A stretch of 64,000 nucleotides of DNA from Citrobacter amalonaticus. Its GTDB lineage: Bacteria > Pseudomonadota > Gammaproteobacteria > Enterobacterales > Enterobacteriaceae. The position numbers and the translations under genes are program-made. The stretch covers positions 248,001 through 312,000 of the forward strand of contig NZ_JAGTXM010000004.1 in the NCBI RefSeq assembly GCF_018252635.1. Reading direction: 5' to 3'. Each line of letters starts with the position of its first letter. Position 1 is the first letter of the stretch. The notes beneath the pieces were generated by a model. It was not told where the DNA came from and did not search any database. It worked only from the letters and a program-made list of their open reading frames with translations. Shown here one piece after another: positions 1 to 9,076 of this stretch.

Positions 1-1027
1 GTTTGAAAACACCTTCATGATGTATCTGCCGCGCCTGTGCGAGCACTGCCTCAACCCGGCGTGCGTGGCGACCTGCCCGAGCGGCGCCATCTACAAGCGT
101 GAAGAAGATGGCATCGTGCTGATCGACCAGGATAAGTGCCGCGGTTGGCGGATGTGCATCACCGGCTGTCCGTACAAAAAGATCTACTTCAACTGGAAGA
201 GCGGAAAATCCGAGAAGTGCATCTTCTGTTATCCGCGTATTGAAGCCGGTCAACCGACCGTCTGTTCCGAAACCTGCGTGGGCCGTATCCGTTATCTCGG
301 CGTATTGCTGTATGACGCGGATGCGATTGAGAGCGCGGCGAGCACCGAAAATGAAAAAGATCTCTATCAGCGCCAACTGGATGTGTTCCTCGATCCGAAC
401 GACCCGGCGGTCATCGAACAGGCGCTGAAAGACGGTATTCCGCTGAGCGTTATTGATGCCGCACAGCAGTCGCCGGTTTATAAAATGGCGATGGACTGGA
501 AGTTGGCGCTGCCGCTGCATCCGGAATATCGCACGCTGCCGATGGTGTGGTATGTGCCGCCGCTGTCGCCGATTCAGTCAGCGGCGGATGCGGGCGAACT
601 GGGTAGCAATGGCATTCTGCCGGACGTAGACAGCCTGCGTATTCCGGTGCAGTACCTCGCCAATCTGCTTACCGCAGGCGATACTCAGCCGGTACTGTTA
701 GCGCTGAAACGTATGCTGGCGATGCGCCACTACAAACGTGCGGAAACCGTTGACGGTAAAGTGGACACCCGTGCGCTGGAAGAGGTGGGCTTAAGCGAAG
801 CACAGGCGCAGGAAATGTACCGTTACCTGGCGATTGCCAACTACGAAGATCGCTTTGTGGTGCCGAGCAGCCATCGTGAACTGGCTCGTGATGCCTTCCC
901 GGAGAAAAGTGGCTGTGGCTTTACCTTCGGTGACGGTTGCCATGGTTCAGACACCAAATTCAACCTGTTCAACAGTCGCCGCATTGACGCCGTCGATGTG
1001 ACCAGCAAAACGGAGCCGCACCAATGA
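1..1027 (+). CDS. narH: Respiratory nitrate reductase 1 beta chain (5'-truncated by window edge)
   Basis: This is the iron-sulfur electron-transfer subunit of the membrane-bound NarGHI nitrate reductase, passing electrons from NarI haem to NarG on the cytoplasmic side. The reading frame is open from base 2, so the gene enters from the left; about 341 of the roughly 512 residues of E. coli NarH are present. Clustered cysteines are visible (CEHCLNPAC, CRGWRMC, CIFC). The Trp inside CRGWRMC stands where a fourth Cys would be and is the family hallmark of the [3Fe-4S] centre. The stop overlaps the narJ start by 4 bases (ATGA), as expected for the narGHJI operon. Confidence 0.97.
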   Translation, partial: FENTFMMYLPRLCEHCLNPACVATCPSGAIYKREEDGIVLIDQDKCRGWRMCITGCPYKKIYFNWKSGKSEKCIFCYPRIEAGQPTVCSETCVGRIRYLGVLLYDADAIESAASTENEKDLYQRQLDVFLDPNDPAVIEQALKDGIPLSVIDAAQQSPVYKMAMDWKLALPLHPEYRTLPMVWYVPPLSPIQSAADAGELGSNGILPDVDSLRIPVQYLANLLTAGDTQPVLLALKRMLAMRHYKRAETVDGKVDTRALEEVGLSEAQAQEMYRYLAIANYEDRFVVPSSHRELARDAFPEKSGCGFTFGDGCHGSDTKFNLFNSRRIDAVDVTSKTEPHQ

Positions 1028-1734
1028 TTGAACTCGTCATTGTTTCGCGTCTGCTTGAGTACCCGGATGCTGCCCTGTGGCAGCATCAGCAGGAACTGTA
1101 CGATGCACTCGCGTCATCTGAAAATCTTGATAAAGAGGACGCGCATACGCTCAGCGTTTTTCTGCGTGATTTAACCGCGCAGGAGATGCTGGATGTGCAG
1201 GCCAACTACAGCGAACTGTTTGACCGCGGTCGGGCAACCTCGCTGCTGTTGTTCGAACATGTTCATGGTGAATCCCGCGATCGTGGTCAGGCGATGGTAG
1301 ATCTGATGGCGCAGTATGAGCAGCATGGCCTACAGCTCGACAGTCGTGAACTGCCGGATCATCTCCCGTTGTATCTGGAATATCTGGCGCAGTTACCGAA
1401 GAGTGAAGCACTGGGCGGGTTGCAGGATATCGCCCCGATACTGGCCCTGTTGAGCGCACGCCTGCAACAGCGTGAAAGCCACTATGCGGTGCTGTTCGAT
1501 CTGCTGCTGAAGTTGGCAAATGCAACGATCGACAGCGATAAAGTCGCAGAAAAAATTGCGGATGAAGTACGTGACGATACGCCGCAAGCGCTGGATGCCG
1601 TCTGGGAAGAAGAGCAGGTGAAATTCTTTGCCGATCAGGGCTGCGGCGAGTCTGAAATCTCCGCTCATCAGCGTCGTTTTGCCGGTGCCGTCGCACCGCA
1701 ATATCTGAATATCACCACCGGAGGACAGCAATAA
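1024..1734 (+). CDS. narJ: Nitrate reductase molybdenum cofactor assembly chaperone NarJ
   Basis: NarJ is a cytoplasmic dedicated chaperone that holds NarG for molybdenum-cofactor insertion before NarGH docks on NarI; it is not part of the final enzyme. The 236-residue product has the expected family length and starts [12 protein letters not shown], like E. coli NarJ. It is acidic and has no membrane segment. Its start lies inside the narH stop (ATGA) and its stop overlaps the narI start by one base (TAATG), so the three genes look translationally coupled. Confidence 0.97.
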   Translation: MIELVIVSRLLEYPDAALWQHQQELYDALASSENLDKEDAHTLSVFLRDLTAQEMLDVQANYSELFDRGRATSLLLFEHVHGESRDRGQAMVDLMAQYEQHGLQLDSRELPDHLPLYLEYLAQLPKSEALGGLQDIAPILALLSARLQQRESHYAVLFDLLLKLANATIDSDKVAEKIADEVRDDTPQALDAVWEEEQVKFFADQGCGESEISAHQRRFAGAVAPQYLNITTGGQQ

Positions 1735-2411
1735 TGCACTTCCTGAATATGTTCTTCTTTGACATCTACCCGTACATCGCCGGATCGGTTTTTTTGATTG
1801 GTAGCTGGCTGCGTTACGACTACGGCCAGTATACCTGGCGCGCTGCGTCCAGCCAGATGCTGGATCGCAAGGGGATGAACATGGCATCAAACCTGTTCCA
1901 CTTCGGGATTCTGGGGATCTTCGCCGGCCACTTCCTCGGCATGCTGACGCCGCACTGGATGTATGAAGCCTGGTTACCCATTGAAGTGAAGCAGAAGATG
2001 GCGATGATCGGCGGTGGTGCGGCGGGTCTGATGTGCCTTGTCGGCGGCGTGCTGTTGCTTAAGCGTCGACTTTTTAGCGCACGCGTGCGGGCAACCACCA
2101 CCGGCGCGGATATCCTGATCCTTTCGCTGCTGGTGATCCAGTGTGCGCTGGGCCTGTCGACCATTCCGTTCTCCGCCCAACATATGGACGGTAGCGAAAT
2201 GATGAAACTGGTTGGCTGGGCGCAGTCTGTGGTGACGTTCCACGGGGGCGCTTCTGCGCATCTGGAAGGTGTGGCCTTTATCTTCCGTCTGCATCTGGTA
2301 CTGGGGATGACGCTGTTCCTGCTGTTCCCGTTCTCCCGCCTGGTGCACATCTGGAGCGCGCCGGTCGAGTATTTGACGCGCAAATACCAGGTGGTGCGAG
2401 CGCGCCGCTGA
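1734..2411 (+). CDS. narI: Respiratory nitrate reductase 1 gamma chain (cytochrome b)
   Basis: This is the membrane anchor that oxidises quinol and binds two b-type haems, feeding electrons to NarH. The 225-residue protein has about five hydrophobic spans. The paired haem-ligand histidines of the second helix are visible at H56 and H66 ([12 protein letters not shown]), and further His residues lie near the C-terminal helices ([15 protein letters not shown]). It is the last gene of the operon and is followed at once by a strong intrinsic terminator. Confidence 0.97.
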   Translation: MHFLNMFFFDIYPYIAGSVFLIGSWLRYDYGQYTWRAASSQMLDRKGMNMASNLFHFGILGIFAGHFLGMLTPHWMYEAWLPIEVKQKMAMIGGGAAGLMCLVGGVLLLKRRLFSARVRATTTGADILILSLLVIQCALGLSTIPFSAQHMDGSEMMKLVGWAQSVVTFHGGASAHLEGVAFIFRLHLVLGMTLFLLFPFSRLVHIWSAPVEYLTRKYQVVRARR

Positions 2412-2431
2412 TTGGTGAATGATGTAAGGGT

Positions 2432-2457
2432 AAGCCCTGCTTCGGCGGGGTTTTTTT
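2432..2457 (+). terminator. Rho-independent terminator after narI
   Basis: The stem CCCTGC-TTCG-GCGGGG with a UUCG tetraloop is followed by seven T residues. It sits 20 bp past the narI stop. The T run abuts the stop of the convergent ATPase gene. Confidence 0.9.
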
Positions 2458-3004
2458 ATACCTCAGACAGCTGAATCAACTGCTCCAGCCTTATGGCCAC
2501 AGGGGCCGGAGGAAGTTCGAGAAGCTGGTAGCCGTACTGTTCATAGGTTGTGCACATCGCCTCATAGGTTCTTACCGCTTCACCCCAGGATTGTCTACGT
2601 TCAGTATCCTGTTGATAGATAGCTTTCCAGGGCGGTAGGAGGATGACCTTCGGGGCGTAACGGAAATGGTCAATGGCATTAATGAGATACACAGGGATTT
2701 CCTCTCCGGTGAGTGAGAGATAGCCAGCGATATCAGGGATCCCACGGTCATAAAATACCGCTATGTCGTTATCCCCGGAGCGATGCCAGGCGTGCATATC
2801 CATTGTTAGCATCATTTCAGCAAACAGGAGCGGGGATTTCCAGGGTAAGGCATTCCCGTTGATACGGGTCTGATCCTCTATGATAGCCCGTCCGGACTCT
2901 TCGCGGCACGTGAAGCTACGCGCTTTCAGGGCGTTGATTAAGGTTGTTTTTCCTGCACAGGGACCGCCTGTAAGGATAATTCGAGGATTGGTTATGTTTG
3001 TCAT
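2456..3004 (-). CDS. Small AAA-type ATPase/kinase-like P-loop protein
   Basis: This is a 182-residue stand-alone P-loop NTPase of unknown role. A Walker A motif GGPCAGKTT lies at residues 13-21, and FYDRGIPD near residues 84-91 resembles the acidic/DR motif seen in AAA_28-type and nucleoside-kinase-like ATPases. There is no signal peptide or membrane span. The ATG is preceded by only a weak ribosome site. It is convergent with narI and downstream of a REP pair. E. coli K-12 has no counterpart that I recall here, so this looks like an accessory insertion. The family placement is inference; the substrate is unknown. Confidence 0.75.
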   Translation of the reverse strand: MTNITNPRIILTGGPCAGKTTLINALKARSFTCREESGRAIIEDQTRINGNALPWKSPLLFAEMMLTMDMHAWHRSGDNDIAVFYDRGIPDIAGYLSLTGEEIPVYLINAIDHFRYAPKVILLPPWKAIYQQDTERRQSWGEAVRTYEAMCTTYEQYGYQLLELPPAPVAIRLEQLIQLSEV

Positions 3005-3023
3005 TCTGGATACATGTAGCTTT

Positions 3024-3113
3024 GCCGGATGGCGGCTTGCGCCTTATCCTGCCTACGATCGGACATGGGGATTTTGTGGTTTGTAGGCCCGGTAAACGGA
3101 GTGCCACCGGGCA
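3024..3113. repeat. REP (repetitive extragenic palindrome) pair
   Basis: Two REP-like units face each other. The first begins GCCGGATGGCGGCTTGCGCC and ends GCCTAC (3024-3056). The second begins TGTAGGCCCGGTAAACGG (about 3082-3113). They lie between the ATPase gene and the end of the tRNA-Tyr transcription unit, a usual BIME position. Confidence 0.75.
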
Positions 3114-3187
3114 AAGGCGATGTTTTCTGCGCGGGCAGAATACAGGGCTCTGGAGTTTGGATTTAAATGGATACGACAGGGAAGTAA

Positions 3188-3310
3188 TGGTGGTGGGGGA
3201 AGGATTATTCGTCGCTTCGCTCCTCACCCTTTGGGCCGTTACCTGCGGTAACGTTCTCTCGCTTTCGCTCGAGTCGAACCTAATCGAAGGTTCTCACCCT
3301 TCCCGGTAAG
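3188..3310 (-). repeat. rtT-like repeat unit carrying a 19-nt copy of the tRNA-Tyr 3' end
   Basis: Bases 3188-3206 are an exact copy of the last 19 nt of the adjacent tRNA-Tyr genes, CCA included. They are preceded in transcription order by a segment with the hairpin CGTTACC-GCA-GGTAACG (about 3236-3253) and the phrase AGGTTCGACTCGAGC. E. coli tyrT is followed by about 178-bp repeats that each contain the 19-nt tRNA 3' end (source of rtT RNA). This unit fits that family. Part of the same segment occurs again at 3591-3645. Confidence 0.7.
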
Positions 3311-3361
3311 TGCAAACTTATGCATAGCTTATCGGGGTTGCTACATTACTGTAGCGAATAA

Positions 3362-3446
<85 letters not shown>

Positions 3447-3481
3447 AGGGGTAAACATATTGTCAGAACTTACAGCGTGAA

Positions 3482-3566
<85 letters not shown>

Positions 3567-3590
3567 ACAGGGTCTGGTGTTTCATAGCTT

Positions 3591-3704
3591 GAAGGATTAT
3601 CGTTACCTGCGGTAACGCTCTCTCGCTATGCTCGAGTCGAACCTTATAAGTCGATGACGGCAGATTTGCAGTCAGCTCCCTTATGATCGCTCGGGAACCC
3701 CACC
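3591..3704 (-). pseudogene. Chimeric tRNA-Tyr remnant with GCA anticodon and interrupted T-arm
   Basis: From 3704 downward the minus strand matches tRNA-Tyr for about 60 nt with several changes. The anticodon loop reads CTGCAAA, giving GCA (Cys-type) instead of GTA. The anticodon stem has a T-T mismatch (GCTGA/TCTGC). In the T-arm the match breaks right after GGTTCGA. An inserted segment of about 40 nt with the hairpin CGTTACC/GGTAACG follows, then ATCCTTC (T-stem 3' side). The acceptor 3' strand and CCA are absent. It occupies the promoter-proximal position where E. coli has its first real tRNA-Tyr, so it probably arose by recombination between a tRNA gene and an rtT repeat. Confidence 0.75.
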
Positions 3705-3754
3705 ACGGGGTAATGCGCTTTACTGGCCTGCTTCCATTTCGGGAAGCGGGGCGC

Positions 3755-3782
3755 ATCATATCAAATGATGCGCCCCTGTAAA
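3755..3782 (-). promoter_or_regulatory. Promoter of the tRNA-Tyr operon
   Basis: On the minus strand a TTTACA -35 box (3777-3782), a 16-bp spacer and a TATGAT -10 box (3755-3760) are followed by the GC-rich discriminator GCGCCCCGC. This closely matches the E. coli tyrT promoter, whose discriminator makes it stringently controlled. The transcript then reads the chimera, both intact tRNAs and the rtT-like unit. Confidence 0.88.
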
Positions 3783-3863
3783 GCATTCCGACGAGAAAAA
3801 TAAACTGGTTGCCTGATTTTTACCCGCAAGGGCGTAAAGCTAACCAATTCATTTTTCTGTCGA

Positions 3864-4706
3864 TTAAAGAATAATCGTTCGGTTGCCGTAGACAAATACG
3901 CGCTGGGCAAGCACCTGATACAACGCGCGGCTCAGAACGTTCTTTTCGACGTCGCGCCCGGCTCGCATCATATCTTCCGCCGTGTAGGTGTGATCCACAT
4001 GGATGACGTCCTGCATGATGATCGGACCTTCGTCCAGATTGTCATTCACATAGTGCGCCGTTGCGCCGATGATCTTCACCCCGCGCTCATAGGCCTGGTG
4101 GTAAGGACGTGCGCCAATAAATGCTGGCAGGAACGAGTGGTGAATATTGATAATCTTGTTCGGGAAGCGCGCCACAAATTCCGGCGTCAGCACGCGCATA
4201 TATTTCGCCAGCACCACGTAATCCGGCTGGTGCGCATCAATCGCGTCCGCCATCTTTTGGTCGTGCGCTTCGCGGGTTAAGCCTTCGTGGCTGACCAGTT
4301 CGAAAGGAATTTCAAAACGCTCGACCAGCGAACGCAGCGTTTCATGATTGCCAATCACGGCGGCGATATCCACATCCAGACCACCATAGTTGGCTTTCAT
4401 TAACAGATCGCCCAGACAATGCGCTTCTTTGGTGACCAGAATCACTACGCGACGACGTCCGGCGGGATTCAACTCACGAATGGAGCCTTCCGGCAAGGCG
4501 CTGTCCAGATCGGCCAGCAGCGTGGAGTCGTTAAAAATCCCTTCCAGCTCGGTACGCATGAAGAAGCGCCCGGTACGGTGGTCTACAAACTCATTGTTCT
4601 GCACGATATTCAGTTCATGCTTGTAGCAAATATTCGTAATACGCGCGATAAGCCCCTTCTGGTCAGGGCAGATGGTACGAAGCACTTTTCGTTGTAAAGA
4701 ATGCAT
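3864..4706 (-). CDS. purU: Formyltetrahydrofolate deformylase
   Basis: PurU hydrolyses 10-formyl-THF to THF and formate, supplying formate to PurT and balancing one-carbon pools. An N-terminal ACT domain (about residues 1-80, starting MHSLQRKVLRTICPDQ) precedes a formyltransferase-type catalytic domain with NIHHSFLPAFIGARPYH and the Asp of NLDEGPII. The open frame extends 45 codons further upstream, but the ATG at 4706 gives the 280-residue length of E. coli PurU and has AGGATTACC before it. The upstream extension would overlap ychJ and is unlikely. Confidence 0.96.
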   Translation of the reverse strand: MHSLQRKVLRTICPDQKGLIARITNICYKHELNIVQNNEFVDHRTGRFFMRTELEGIFNDSTLLADLDSALPEGSIRELNPAGRRRVVILVTKEAHCLGDLLMKANYGGLDVDIAAVIGNHETLRSLVERFEIPFELVSHEGLTREAHDQKMADAIDAHQPDYVVLAKYMRVLTPEFVARFPNKIINIHHSFLPAFIGARPYHQAYERGVKIIGATAHYVNDNLDEGPIIMQDVIHVDHTYTAEDMMRAGRDVEKNVLSRALYQVLAQRVFVYGNRTIIL

Positions 4707-4761
4707 TGCAGCGGTAATCCTGTTGATGATGTTTGCTGAGTGAATACTGTCGGGCAGTTGA

Positions 4762-5217
4762 CTAGCCGCAGCATTTTTTAAATTTTTTACCTGAGCCACA
4801 AGGGCAGGGGTCGTTGCGTCCAAATTGCGGGCGTGTGCCATCGATATAGTACCACTGACCGTTTTCTTTTAAAAAACGAGAACGTTCAATGATCGCCCCC
4901 GGTTTTCCGCGTTCGCGAAAACGGGCGACAAAACTGACGTAACCGGTGTTGTCGGCCTCAGAGACGGTGTGCTCGAAAACAGTTAGCCCCAGCCATTCGG
5001 TCGTGGCAAATCCGGCACCGATCTCATCCCGAAAACGGGCTGCGTGACATGTCGGATGCCAGGTCCTGATTAAATAATCTGCGTCTTTCATCACAAAAGC
5101 GCAGTAGCGCGAACGCATGAGGCGCGATGGATCGGGTGCGACTTGCTCACCAGACAGATATCGGTGGCAACATAGGCTATACTCGACTGCGCTACCACAG
5201 GGACAAAGTTGAGACAC
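4762..5217 (-). CDS. ychJ: UPF0225 family SEC-C motif protein YchJ
   Basis: This small soluble protein of 151 residues has no established function. Zinc-binding SEC-C motifs lie at both ends: [13 protein letters not shown] near the N-terminus and [13 protein letters not shown] at the C-terminus, as in SecA tails. The middle is an NTF2-like region. It is encoded just upstream of purU on the same strand and is divergent from rssA, matching E. coli order. Confidence 0.95.
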   Translation of the reverse strand: MSQLCPCGSAVEYSLCCHRYLSGEQVAPDPSRLMRSRYCAFVMKDADYLIRTWHPTCHAARFRDEIGAGFATTEWLGLTVFEHTVSEADNTGYVSFVARFRERGKPGAIIERSRFLKENGQWYYIDGTRPQFGRNDPCPCGSGKKFKKCCG

Positions 5218-5328
5218 AAAAAACTCCCTGATAAAAAAACGGCGTATTAAAAAGCCTGGGTAGCACTATGTTAACTGAGCGTTGGAGATGTTGCTACGCC
5301 CGTAAGCCAGGGGAAGTCTGTTGGTCAA

Positions 5329-6237
5329 ATGAGAAAAATGAAAATAGGTCTGGCGCTAGGCTCAGGTGCAGCGCGAGGCTGGTCGCATATTGGTGTCATC
5401 AAAGCCCTCAAACACATGGGCATTGATATTGATATCGTCGCAGGGTGTTCCATCGGTTCGTTGGTCGGTGCCGCCTATGCCTGCAATAAATTGCCCGCGC
5501 TTGAAGAGTGGGTTTGCTCGTTCAGCTATTGGGATGTCCTGCGTCTAATGGATCTTTCCTGGCGAAGGGGCGGACTGCTGCGGGGCGAGCGCGTCTTCAA
5601 TCAATACCGCAACGTCATGCCTGTGGCCGAAATTGAGCAGTGTCATCGTCGTTTCGCAACGGTGGCGACCAATCTCAGTACGGGGCGTGAATTATGGTTT
5701 ACTGAAGGCGATCTCCATCTTGCCGTTCGCGCCTCCTGTAGTATTCCTGGCCTGATGTCTCCCGTCGCCCACAATGGCTACTGGCTGGTGGACGGCGGCG
5801 TTGTTAACCCGGTTCCCATCTCTTTGACTCGCGCACTGGGCGCAGATATCGTGATTGCTGTCGATCTGCAACACGACGCGCATCTGATGCAGCAGGATTT
5901 ACTGTCGTTGAACGTCAGTGATGATAGTCCGGAGGGGGGCGATGATGGGCTTTCCTGGCATGCGCGCCTGAAAGAGCGGTTGGGCAATATTACCGCGCGC
6001 CGCGTGGTGACGGCGCCAACAGCAATGGAAATCATGACCACCTCGATTCAGGTGCTGGAAAATCGCCTGAAGCGTAATCGTATGGCGGGCGACCCCCCAG
6101 ACATCTTGATCCAACCGTTCTGTCCACAAATCTCTACCCTGGATTTTCATCGTGCCAGCGCTGCCATAGAAGCAGGGCGGTTAGCGGTAGAGAAAAAGAT
6201 GGACGAGCTTTTGCCTCTGGTGCGTGCTGGCGTTTGA
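5329..6237 (+). CDS. rssA: Patatin-like phospholipase family protein RssA
   Basis: This 302-residue patatin-family protein is co-encoded with the RpoS adaptor RssB; its own role is not settled. The oxyanion loop GSGAARG is near residue 12, the nucleophile elbow is GCSIGS (GxSxG), and the catalytic Asp lies in VDGG, so the Ser-Asp dyad is intact. ATGs at codons 1 and 4 are both possible starts; the first agrees with E. coli. Only 92 bp separate it from rssB. Confidence 0.95.
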   Translation: MRKMKIGLALGSGAARGWSHIGVIKALKHMGIDIDIVAGCSIGSLVGAAYACNKLPALEEWVCSFSYWDVLRLMDLSWRRGGLLRGERVFNQYRNVMPVAEIEQCHRRFATVATNLSTGRELWFTEGDLHLAVRASCSIPGLMSPVAHNGYWLVDGGVVNPVPISLTRALGADIVIAVDLQHDAHLMQQDLLSLNVSDDSPEGGDDGLSWHARLKERLGNITARRVVTAPTAMEIMTTSIQVLENRLKRNRMAGDPPDILIQPFCPQISTLDFHRASAAIEAGRLAVEKKMDELLPLVRAGV

Positions 6238-6329
6238 CGCACCATTTTTAACTACACTTAAGCATATTCTGACAGGCGTCTGTGGCAATTGCATGCCACT
6301 ATTGAGTAAAGCCAGTCAGGGGAGAGAAC

Positions 6330-7343
6330 ATGACGCAGCCATTGGTCGGAAAACAGATTCTAATCGTTGAGGATGAGCCGGTTTTCCGCTCGCTTCTGGA
6401 TTCCTGGTTTTCCTCTTTGGGAGCGACAACGGCACTGGCGGGCGATGGCTTAGAGGCTCTGGACCGTTTAACCGATTTCACGCCCGATCTCATGATTTGC
6501 GATCTCGCCATGCCAAGAATGAATGGTCTCAGCCTGGTGGAGCATTTGCGTAACCGTGGTGACCAGACGCCGATTCTGGTGATCTCGGCGACAGAAAATA
6601 TGGCGGATATTGCCAAAGCCTTACGCCTTGGCGTGGATGATGTCCTGCTGAAACCGGTAAAGGACTTGACCCGGCTGCGGGAAACCGTGTTTGCCTGCCT
6701 TTATCCGAACATGTTTAATTCCCGCGTTGAAGAAGAAGAGCGCCTGTTTCGAGACTGGGATGCGATGGTGGACAATCCTGCTGCCGCCGCGAAATTGCTT
6801 CAGGAACTTCAGCCGCCGGTACAGCAGGTTATTTCGCATTGCCGGGTCAATTATCGACAACTGGTTTCGGCGGATAAGCCTGGACTGGTTCTGGATATCG
6901 CGCCGCTTTCAGATAACGATCTCGCATTTTATTGTCTGGACGTTACCCGGGCAGGCGACAACGGCGTGCTGGCAGCGTTACTCCTGCGGGCGTTATTTAA
7001 TGGCTTGTTGCAGGATCAACTTGCGCATCAGAATCAGCGTCTGCCGGAACTGGGGGCATTATTGAAACAGGTTAACCATCTGCTTCGTCAGGCCAATTTA
7101 CCCGGACAGTTTCCGCTATTAGTCGGCTATTATCATAGTGGGCTTAAAAATCTGATTCTGGTCTCTGCCGGACTTAATGCGACATTAAATACCGGATCGC
7201 ATAATGTACAGATCAGCAACGGCGTTCCACTGGGAACGTTGGGTAATACTTATCTCAACCAAATTAGCCAACGCTGCGACGCCTGGCAATGTCAAATTTG
7301 GGGAGCGGGAGGTCGGCTGCGTCTTATGTTGTCTGCGGAATGA
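6330..7343 (+). CDS. rssB: RpoS turnover response regulator/adaptor RssB
   Basis: RssB delivers the stationary-phase sigma factor RpoS to the ClpXP protease. The 337-residue product has an N-terminal receiver domain with phospho-acceptor D58 (MICDLAMPRMNG), acidic pocket residues near 15-16 (VEDEP) and the conserved Lys in LLKPVKD. The C-terminal half is a degenerate PP2C-like effector domain, as in E. coli RssB. GGGGAG sits 8 bp before the ATG. It is the second gene of rssAB. Confidence 0.96.
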   Translation: MTQPLVGKQILIVEDEPVFRSLLDSWFSSLGATTALAGDGLEALDRLTDFTPDLMICDLAMPRMNGLSLVEHLRNRGDQTPILVISATENMADIAKALRLGVDDVLLKPVKDLTRLRETVFACLYPNMFNSRVEEEERLFRDWDAMVDNPAAAAKLLQELQPPVQQVISHCRVNYRQLVSADKPGLVLDIAPLSDNDLAFYCLDVTRAGDNGVLAALLLRALFNGLLQDQLAHQNQRLPELGALLKQVNHLLRQANLPGQFPLLVGYYHSGLKNLILVSAGLNATLNTGSHNVQISNGVPLGTLGNTYLNQISQRCDAWQCQIWGAGGRLRLMLSAE

Positions 7344-7543
7344 ACAATCGAGAGGGCGGATGCAAATTGCCGTATCTGCCTTTCTCTGTGGGTGCTACTA
7401 TCTGCGCCAGTCTTATACGTATTTATCTTAATTATACGAACACGCATCCTTTTCGGACCTGAGGCTTGAGTCAGTCCTGATATACTCGATGCGATACAGA
7501 TTGATGAACACGTTCAATACATGAACAGTCCAGGAGAATTTAA

Positions 7544-8452
7544 ATGGCTGCCATTAACACGAAAGTCAAAAAAGCCGTTATCCCGGTAGCGGGATTAGGA
7601 ACCAGGATGTTACCGGCGACGAAAGCGATCCCGAAAGAGATGTTGCCGCTGGTTGATAAGCCATTAATTCAGTATGTCGTAAATGAGTGTATTGCGGCTG
7701 GCATCACTGAAATTGTACTGGTGACGCACTCCTCGAAAAATTCGATCGAAAACCACTTTGATACCAGTTTTGAACTGGAAGCGATGCTGGAAAAACGCGT
7801 TAAGCGCCAGTTACTCGAAGAAGTGCAGTCTATTTGTCCTCCACACGTCACGATAATGCAGGTTCGTCAGGGGTTGGCAAAAGGCCTGGGCCATGCGGTA
7901 TTGTGCGCCCATCCGGTCGTCGGTAATGAACCTGTCGCGGTTATTTTGCCTGACGTTATTCTTGATGAGTATGAGTCCGATTTATCCCAGGATAATCTGG
8001 CTGAAATGATTCGTCGGTTTGATGAAACCGGAAATAGCCAGATTATGGTTGAGCCGGTCGAGGATGTAACCGCGTACGGTGTGGTTGATTGCAAAGGCGT
8101 GCCGCTGGCAGCGGGTGAAAGCGTGCCAATGGTGGGCGTAGTTGAGAAACCGAAAGCCGATGTTGCCCCGTCTAACCTGGCGATTGTTGGTCGTTACGTG
8201 CTGAGCGCGGATATCTGGCCTCTACTGGCGAAAACGCCTCCGGGAGCGGGTGACGAAATTCAGTTGACTGACGCGATCGACATGCTGATCGAAAAAGAGA
8301 CTGTCGAAGCCTATCATATGAAAGGGAAGAGCCACGATTGCGGCAATAAATTAGGTTATATGCAGGCATTTGTGGAATATGGCATTCGGCATAATTCGCT
8401 TGGTAGCGAATTTAAGGCCTGGCTTGAAGAAGAGATGGGTATTAAAAAGTAA
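7544..8452 (+). CDS. galU: UTP-glucose-1-phosphate uridylyltransferase
   Basis: GalU makes UDP-glucose from UTP and glucose-1-phosphate for LPS core, trehalose and galactose metabolism. The nucleotidyltransferase signature near the N-terminus, [19 protein letters not shown], is intact, as are the later VEKP and [10 protein letters not shown] segments. The length of 302 residues equals E. coli GalU. A good Shine-Dalgarno AGGAG lies 8 bp before the ATG, and a strong terminator follows. Confidence 0.97.
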   Translation: MAAINTKVKKAVIPVAGLGTRMLPATKAIPKEMLPLVDKPLIQYVVNECIAAGITEIVLVTHSSKNSIENHFDTSFELEAMLEKRVKRQLLEEVQSICPPHVTIMQVRQGLAKGLGHAVLCAHPVVGNEPVAVILPDVILDEYESDLSQDNLAEMIRRFDETGNSQIMVEPVEDVTAYGVVDCKGVPLAAGESVPMVGVVEKPKADVAPSNLAIVGRYVLSADIWPLLAKTPPGAGDEIQLTDAIDMLIEKETVEAYHMKGKSHDCGNKLGYMQAFVEYGIRHNSLGSEFKAWLEEEMGIKK

Positions 8453-8478
8453 CCAGACGTTATAATTAACGAACGGAG

Positions 8479-8507
8479 ACGGCGCTGACATTCAGCGCCG
8501 TTTTTTT
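8479..8507 (+). terminator. Rho-independent terminator after galU
   Basis: The stem ACGGCGCTGA/TCAGCGCCGT with a 3-nt loop is followed by seven T residues. Confidence 0.9.
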
Positions 8508-8544
8508 ATACCAACGCGTTATGGGAAATCGGCAGATTACAGGC

Positions 8545-8570
8545 ATAAAAAATCCCGCAGGGTGCGGGAT
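8545..8570 (-). terminator. Rho-independent terminator after hns
   Basis: On the minus strand the stem ATCCCGC/GCGGGAT is followed by a run of six T residues (plus-strand A run 8547-8552). It lies about 20 bp past the hns stop. Confidence 0.85.
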
Positions 8571-8591
8571 TTTAAACAGGGTGATTACGGA

Positions 8592-9005
8592 TTATTCCTT
8601 GATCAGGAAATCATCCAGTTGTTTACCTTGCTCTTCCATTGCTTTCTTGATCACTGCCGGAGTACGACCCTGACCAGTCCAGGTTTTAGTTTCACCGTTT
8701 TCGTCAACGTAGCTATATTTAGCCGGACGCGCTGCACGTTTAGCTTTGGTGCCGGATTTAACCGCCGCCATGCTATTCAGCAGTTCATTCGGATCAATAC
8801 CGTCAGCAATCAGCATTTCACGATATTGTTGCAGTTTACGAGTACGCTCTTCAACTTCAGCGGCTGCCGCGCTTTCTTCTTCACGACGTTCGTTAACAAC
8901 AACTTCTAATTTTTCCAGCATTTCTTCCAGCGTTTCAAGGGTACATTCTCTTGCCTGCGCACGAAGAGTACGGATGTTGTTCAGAATTTTAAGTGCTTCG
9001 CTCAT
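8592..9005 (-). CDS. hns: DNA-binding nucleoid-associated silencer H-NS
   Basis: H-NS coats AT-rich DNA, silences horizontally acquired genes and compacts the nucleoid. The 137-residue protein has an N-terminal coiled-coil oligomerisation region (about 1-80), a basic linker and the C-terminal DNA-binding domain with [12 protein letters not shown], whose QGR loop inserts into the AT minor groove. It differs from E. coli H-NS at only a few positions. It is expressed from the promoter just upstream and is known to autoregulate. Confidence 0.98.
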   Translation of the reverse strand: MSEALKILNNIRTLRAQARECTLETLEEMLEKLEVVVNERREEESAAAAEVEERTRKLQQYREMLIADGIDPNELLNSMAAVKSGTKAKRAARPAKYSYVDENGETKTWTGQGRTPAVIKKAMEEQGKQLDDFLIKE

Positions 9006-9047
9006 TGTAGTAATCTCAAACTTATATTGGGGTGGTTTGTTGAGCTA

Positions 9048-9076
9048 ATAATAGAGCGTTAAATTCAGATGTGCAA
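9048..9076 (-). promoter_or_regulatory. hns promoter
   Basis: On the minus strand TTGCAC (9071-9076), a 17-bp spacer and TATTAT (9048-9053) lie about 45 bp upstream of the hns ATG. The flanks are AT-rich, as expected for an autoregulated H-NS target. Confidence 0.7.

Noticed and set aside
4707-4841. N-terminal extension of purU by 45 codons
   Set aside because: It would overlap ychJ and lacks homology; the ATG at 4706 gives the conserved start and length.
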